Program-made: the position numbers and the translations under genes
Part shown: positions 56,936-60,124 of the stretch, in pieces
Position numbering within the stretch: the stretch's first letter is position 1
Layout: each line of letters starts with the position of its first letter
DNA from: a virus
Length of the DNA stretch: 60,124 bases
Reading direction: 5' to 3' (one strand)
IMG/VR virus record: IMGVR_UViG_3300038552_000146
Location: 1 to 60,124 of that record
The notes under the pieces: model-generated
Database searches by the model: none
Seen by the model: the letters and a program-made list of their open reading frames with translations, nothing else
Told to the model about the DNA's origin: nothing

Positions 56936-57088
56936 CTATTCCACTCCCATCGACGCTAAGCGATTCTTGATCTCTTCGAAAAGTTCAATCTCGCAGGTCA
57001 CGGTGTAACCCTGTCCTCCGGCGGTACACTCCGCCCCATACGCCTCGATCAACTCAATCAAGGTCAAGCGGTCAAAATTCTCTGTCAC
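56936..57088 (-). CDS. Small acidic protein, 50 aa
   Basis: GTG 57088 lies exactly 7 nt after TAAGGT (leaderless). NFDRLTLIELIEAYGAECTAG, then a helix ending GVE. Stop abuts the helicase start. Possibly a small regulator or translation-coupling ORF. Confidence 0.65.
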   Translation of the reverse strand: MTENFDRLTLIELIEAYGAECTAGGQGYTVTCEIELFEEIKNRLASMGVE

Positions 57089-57095
57089 GTATCCA

Positions 57096-57124
57096 ACCTT
57101 ACCGTCTCGCCTGTGAAGTGTCAA
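57096..57124 (-). promoter_or_regulatory. Phage consensus promoter (leaderless gene)
   Basis: TTGACA, CTTCACAGGCGAGACGG, TAAGGT. Confidence 0.9.
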
Positions 57125-57132
57125 ACGGGAAA

Positions 57133-57161
57133 GCCCGGTCTCCTCCCCAAGAAGACCGGGC
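57133..57161 (-). terminator. Hairpin terminator
   Basis: gcccggtct / agaccgggc; nearly the same sequence recurs degenerately at 57587-57613. Confidence 0.75.
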
Positions 57162-57169
57162 CTGAGCGG

Positions 57170-57541
57170 TCAGTGACCGTGCTGAACGTTTGCACTGAAG
57201 CACTTGTACGGCTGACCAGCCCATCGGCCACTCTCGACCTTCCGCTGCCCGTCGTATCGGATCTGGAGCCGGTCCCCGATCTGGGGCGCCGCGCCATCGA
57301 GTGCGTGCCGGAGCGATTCCCCGAACGCCTTCACGCGGATACGGCTGAACCCACCTAGCCACAGGTCCACGAAAGGTGTTAGACCGAAGTTGGTAGCAAA
57401 TACGCCCTGGCGGAGAACCACGCCGGAAACCTCATCCCCGGCAGTCTCAGGCTTCCACGTGGTAGATGGGTCACCTTCAGTCAATGCGCGGACCGCGCAC
57501 ATGAGGCAGTTGTCCTGGCGGTCGTGCTGTTCGATCGTCAT
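57170..57541 (-). CDS. OB-fold, SSB-like protein 1, 123 aa
   Basis: GDEVSGVVLRQGVFATNFG, then FSRIRVKAFGESLRHALDG and IGDRLQIRYDGQRKVESGRW fit an OB fold like single-strand-binding proteins; N-terminal CLMC adds two cysteines. ATG 57541 is 7 nt after TAAAGT (leaderless). Homologous to the 147-aa gene two genes upstream. Probably covers single-stranded DNA in replication or recombination. Confidence 0.7.
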   Translation of the reverse strand: MTIEQHDRQDNCLMCAVRALTEGDPSTTWKPETAGDEVSGVVLRQGVFATNFGLTPFVDLWLGGFSRIRVKAFGESLRHALDGAAPQIGDRLQIRYDGQRKVESGRWAGQPYKCFSANVQHGH

Positions 57542-57548
57542 GCGGTCA

Positions 57549-57577
57549 ACTTTACCGCCCCGCCTGTGAAGTGTCAA
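57549..57577 (-). promoter_or_regulatory. Phage consensus promoter (leaderless gene)
   Basis: TTGACA, CTTCACAGGCGGGGCGG, TAAAGT. Confidence 0.9.
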
Positions 57578-57586
57578 ACGAGGAAA

Positions 57587-57613
57587 CCAGGTCTCCTCCC
57601 CAAGAAGACCGGG
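57587..57613 (-). terminator. Degenerate hairpin after the 131-aa gene
   Basis: ggtct / agacc plus flanking pairs with one mismatch; shares cctccccaagaag with the terminator at 57133. Confidence 0.5.
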
Positions 57614-57619
57614 CCAGTT

Positions 57620-58015
57620 CTAGTACGTGACCGGGGGCTCGTGAACCGGGTCTCCGGCGGACTTCCCGCACTGGTCCCCCGAGCCATCCGGGGCCTGGAT
57701 CATCGCGCCGCACACCATCCCGGAATGACTGGCTTCGAACCGGTGCTTGGACCAGAGCGTCATAGTCTTGGTCACGGTCTCGACCCAGACCACTTCCCGG
57801 TCGTCGCTCTCTAGCCACCGTTCTACGGCCTTCCAGCCAGCGGCCTGAGGCGTGCGGCCCGCACCAGTTACATACCAGTACCCACCGGCCTTAAGCATCG
57901 CGTACGTATAGATATTAGGATTTTCACCCTGGCCACGGCATACGTATCGAATACCGAACAACAGGACCGCCCCATCTGGGATTGTCCGGCTGTCCAGCTT
58001 GAACTTGACAATCAT
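57620..58015 (-). CDS. Phage protein of unknown function, 131 aa
   Basis: Beta-rich with a Cys-containing region (LLFGIRYVCRGQGENPNIYT; WYVTGAGRTPQAAGWKAVE) and a C-terminal CGKSAGDPVHEPP. ATG 58015 with a weak ribosome site. Between the two OB-fold genes; no family known. Confidence 0.65.
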   Translation of the reverse strand: MIVKFKLDSRTIPDGAVLLFGIRYVCRGQGENPNIYTYAMLKAGGYWYVTGAGRTPQAAGWKAVERWLESDDREVVWVETVTKTMTLWSKHRFEASHSGMVCGAMIQAPDGSGDQCGKSAGDPVHEPPVTY

Positions 58016-58040
58016 TCGTCAACCATTCCGAGAGATGGGA

Positions 58041-58071
58041 CGGGCCGCCCGGCGGGATGTGCCGGGCGGCC
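58041..58071 (-). terminator. Hairpin terminator
   Basis: 12-bp stem gggccgcccggc / gccgggcggccc after the second OB-fold gene. Confidence 0.9.
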
Positions 58072-58151
58072 CTGTTGCTTCCCCTGGTCAAACCCTGATC
58101 TATCGCCTCAGGCAGCGAACTACGGCGTACCGAGAAACCAGGGGAGGCGTA

Positions 58152-58595
58152 TCACGCGCCCTTGCGCCGGACGACCACGCCGAAGTGCCGGTACGGCTTG
58201 CCCGCGAAGCGACCCTTCTTGATCGGCTTCTCCCCGAAATATTTCACGGCGATCCTGTCGCCCACCCGGGGGTCCGCGTCGATCAGCTCACGCTTCAGGA
58301 CCGCGCCGTATCCAATCACGCGGAACTTGTCCCCGCCCCTGGTCTGGATCGTGACGGTAGGAACCATCGGGTTCTCACCGTCGTTGGCGAAGTCGGAACG
58401 CGTCTCGCCCACCTTCACCACGATTCCCGCGATGCCCTCACCCTTTTCGGTAGGGACCCATCCTTCGGAGTCGTCCTCCACGACCTGGTCAAGAAGGTCA
58501 TCGACATCGGCGAAATCGTCGTCATCCGGAGCGTCCGCGCCGAACAGTTCGTCTACCTCATCCTGGCCGGTATTCTTGGTCTTGCTGGGGGCCAT
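58152..58595 (-). CDS. OB-fold, SSB-like protein 2, 147 aa
   Basis: Acidic N-terminus (DELFGADAPDDDDFADVDDL), then GEGIAGIVVKVGETRSDF ... VGDRIAVKYFGEKPIKKGRF AGKPYRHFG: same order as protein 1 (GxxxxGxVxxxG, VGDR, Y-G, GR-AG-PY). ATG 58595 follows GGAAAGGCGG. The two may act on different substrates or stages. Paralogy is by visible motifs. Confidence 0.7.
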   Translation of the reverse strand: MAPSKTKNTGQDEVDELFGADAPDDDDFADVDDLLDQVVEDDSEGWVPTEKGEGIAGIVVKVGETRSDFANDGENPMVPTVTIQTRGGDKFRVIGYGAVLKRELIDADPRVGDRIAVKYFGEKPIKKGRFAGKPYRHFGVVVRRKGA

Positions 58596-58642
58596 TAGGA
58601 CCCGCCTTTCCTGATCAGTAGCTAGTGAGCTAGTTGTGTTGT

Positions 58643-58694
58643 GCCAGGTGGGGGGTCACCACGCAGTCGGCACAGAGACAATCCCCCACCTGGC
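58643..58694 (-). terminator. Large hairpin (possible terminator)
   Basis: 12-bp stem gccaggtggggg / cccccacctggc, 28-nt loop; at the end of the noncoding unit. Confidence 0.6.
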
Positions 58695-58811
58695 GCCCGT
58701 CTATCCGGGCTGTCGCTCCCTCTGGGAGCCGTCACGCGGATAGAGGTAGCCGCGTCCACCATGGTTCCAGCGCGTTGATCTTTGACCTGCCGGTCACCAC
58801 AAACCTGTCTC

Positions 58812-58885
58812 GGTCGCGCCCTGCCACGGAATCGAACCGTGGCCCTCTCACCCGGGGGTAAGAGTCTGCGTGCCAGCTCAGGGCT
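58812..58885 (-). tRNA. tRNA-like element, probably degenerate
   Basis: T arm CACGG-TTCGATT-CCGTG and a 6-bp acceptor fit a tRNA, but the D arm is too short and the anticodon loop is 6 nt, so decoding function is doubtful. No anticodon is assigned. Confidence 0.35.
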
Positions 58886-59115
58886 ACCGCCCGTCTCTCC
58901 GGGCTGTCACGGCACTACCTTCCGTCCTCGGGGACCTAGTTTCCCGGTCGGCGCATCGTCGGCCCGGTCCTTACTTCCGGGCTCGCCCTCATGGCCGAAC
59001 CTTGTTGCCGGTCGTACCCCGTGGGAGGGTCGAACTCCCTCCTGGTCCTCCGGTCCCGACACATTCCAGCTCGTATTGGCCTGGCGACGGGTCTTGCTCC
59101 AGCGGGGCTAGCGCC

Positions 59116-59142
59116 GGGGGCCGCGCCGCGAACGCGGCCCCC
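59116..59142 (-). terminator. GC-rich hairpin inside the noncoding unit
   Basis: Stem gggggccgcg / cgcggccccc with a 7-nt loop. Confidence 0.7.
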
Positions 59143-59300
59143 TCGGAATGGTTGAGCCCGTCCGTCCCGGTCTCCCGGCGGGCTAATCTAACCGCCCGTC
59201 AAGGCGGTCAAACACCAACGGGCCTCGCCGCAAGCGACTACTACCATGGATATTGGCCCGATGCTCGCCGGCCGGGGGTCCTGACCAGCTCACGGCTACT

Positions 59301-59329
59301 ACGTTACAGCTATTCCGGCGAAGTCGCAA
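59301..59329 (-). promoter_or_regulatory. Phage-type promoter with no ORF
   Basis: TTGCGA, CTTCGCCGGAATAGCTG, TAACGT; upstream of the noncoding unit and overlapping the end of the 69-aa gene. Confidence 0.8.
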
Positions 59330-59519
59330 CCGGAACACAGGTGAGATGTGCCGGTCCGATCAAGGGGGAGGTAGCCCGCGTGCGCTCCTCCTCAGGACGG
59401 ATGACGTACCTACAGTAGACGCACACAACCGCTGCTATCGACAACGATCGTTGATCCTTACCCCTGCGTCCCGTCAGGGTATTTGGTACGCGGCGAGGAT
59501 TGATAGAAACGTGTCCCAT
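59310..59519 (-). CDS. Small CxxC protein, 69 aa
   Basis: CVYCRYVIRPEEERTRATSP, then GPAHLTC: cysteine pairs like small zinc-binding phage proteins. ATG 59519 follows GAGGGGG after the nuclease stop. Its 3' end contains the promoter of the noncoding unit. Confidence 0.6.
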   Translation of the reverse strand: MGHVSINPRRVPNTLTGRRGKDQRSLSIAAVVCVYCRYVIRPEEERTRATSPLIGPAHLTCVPVATSPE

Positions 59520-59525
59520 TGACAA

Positions 59526-60124
59526 TCACCCCCTCATTTCCTTGGGGACTGTGATGGTCAGTCTCCGATAGGAGGACCGCACAGTCACCTTTTCGGCCAC
59601 CTCGGGAAAGTCCCGCTTCAAGGCTTCCACGTCGATCCGAGAAGTATTCACCACCGGGTAACTGACAACCTTGCGCTCCCCCAGGTATCCAGCCCCGGCG
59701 TCGCCGGTCCACATCCTGAAGAAATTTCGAGCTGCGTCCAGATCCGCATTCGCCTTCTCAGCGGCTACCTTGGCCAGCCAGTAATCCCGTAGCCACTCGT
59801 CCGCGTTCTCGGGCAGGTCCACGCTGGGCCGCACGACTACAGGGTGGATCTGCTTCAGCAGTTCCTCGGTCCGGGGGTGGCGGAAATCGTGCATTGGTGG
59901 ATCGTCGCCCAAGATGTTAGCGACCCAGAACCGCTCAGCCTCATCGGCCATTTCGTGGAACCACTCCTGATCAAAATCCACCTCGACCACGTAGAAGTCC
60001 CGGGACCTATTAGAGATGTAGCAGGCCAGCCAGCCTTTACGGAGACCAAGAATCCCCATCTGCCACTGAATCTGGGCCTGGTATGACAACGGTGCGCGGC
60101 CGGTACCCTGGCCCCCCGGTGTGA
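59526..60124 (-). CDS. YqaJ-type nuclease, C-terminal part (split by window edge)
   Basis: Continues the protein starting at 667. The visible part runs YQAQIQWQMGILG ... RDFYVVEVDFDQEWF and helices to the end KEMRG. Bases 59963-60124 duplicate the first 162 bases. Joined, the protein is 367 aa, normal for the family. Stop at 59526 and the next small gene follows at once. Confidence 0.9.
   Translation of the reverse strand, partial: TPGGQGTGRAPLSYQAQIQWQMGILGLRKGWLACYISNRSRDFYVVEVDFDQEWFHEMADEAERFWVANILGDDPPMHDFRHPRTEELLKQIHPVVVRPSVDLPENADEWLRDYWLAKVAAEKANADLDAARNFFRMWTGDAGAGYLGERKVVSYPVVNTSRIDVEALKRDFPEVAEKVTVRSSYRRLTITVPKEMRG
59963..60124. repeat. Terminal redundancy, right copy
   Basis: Same 162 bp as 1-162 with one mismatch; see that entry. 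Confidence 0.95.

Larger units (their letters stand above)
58616..59295 (-). other. Promoter-driven noncoding unit with tRNA-like remnants
   Basis: No ORF on the minus strand. From P59301 the transcript would contain hairpins, a T-arm-like GGGAG-TTCGACC-CTCCC (59016-59043) and a second tRNA-like piece at 58812-58885 with acceptor GCCCTG/CAGGGC, CTTAC/GTGAG and CACGG/CCGTG arms, but a shortened D arm and a 6-nt anticodon loop. The motif gcccgtctNtccgggc occurs twice (58695, 58889). Best read as tRNA-derived structured RNA. Confidence 0.55.

Noticed and set aside
59016-59110. A second complete tRNA gene
   Set aside because: The T arm is clear but the acceptor pairs only partly and no proper anticodon arm could be drawn.
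58782-59418. Plus-strand ORFs in the noncoding unit
   Set aside because: Compositionally odd and overlapping the structured region; no ribosome site or promoter on that strand.
1-60124. Integrase, attP or plasmid partition genes
   Set aside because: None found by motif reading; absence is by eye only.

Overview
This window is one complete genome of a GC-rich, tailed, siphovirus-type phage of an actinomycete, cut open at an arbitrary point. Bases 1-162 recur at 59963-60124 with one mismatch, and a recombination nuclease gene runs in frame across that junction, so the unique circular map is about 59,962 bp. A Streptomyces-like host is inferred from the GC-rich codon use, leaderless small genes, a sortase-type sorting signal and the families of the virion proteins. 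No integrase, partitioning genes or clear immunity repressor is visible, so a lytic lifestyle is favoured but not proven.

Layout. 1-5 kb (minus): nuclease start, DUF4406 protein, RuvC-like resolvase, SprT-like metalloprotease and a small HTH protein. 5.1 kb (plus): secreted NlpC/P60 hydrolase. 5.6-9 kb (minus): small membrane protein with a -1 slippery site, then three glycosyltransferase-type genes, one fused to a methyltransferase. 9-27 kb (minus): tail and capsid genes in reverse order (minor tail proteins, tape measure, chaperones, connectors, tail tube, capsid). 29-36 kb (minus): sulfotransferase, capsid protease, adenine methylase, MuF and portal. 37.5-43.5 kb: HNH nuclease, small membrane proteins, holin and endolysin. 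43.6-46 kb: terminase. 46-59.5 kb (minus): small membrane proteins, an LPXTG-type surface protein, a repeat-rich tract, a 1432-aa primase/ATPase/DNA polymerase fusion, SF2 helicase, two OB-fold paralogues and a noncoding unit.

Two features organise the genome. First, about 29 copies of one promoter-like sequence (TTGACA, conserved 17-bp spacer with a palindromic core, TAANGT) stand before most transcription units. In at least eight the start codon lies exactly 7 nt after the -10 hexamer, implying leaderless mRNAs. Second, most small plus-strand genes in the minus-strand structural operon carry this promoter and several have a hairpin terminator, which is the layout of moron cassettes.

The most unusual parts are noncoding: two arrays (47.4-47.6 and 48.2-48.9 kb) of seven tRNA T-arm-like hairpins set in degenerate GGCNN pentamer repeats; two promoters at 21.1-21.5 kb that point against the structural operon and drive structured RNA with no ORF; a promoter-driven 0.7-kb noncoding unit with tRNA-like remnants at 58.6-59.3 kb; and two related giant stem-loop elements at 9.0 and 37.2 kb, the second next to a 32-bp x 3 iteron block. 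Functions given for these are inference.
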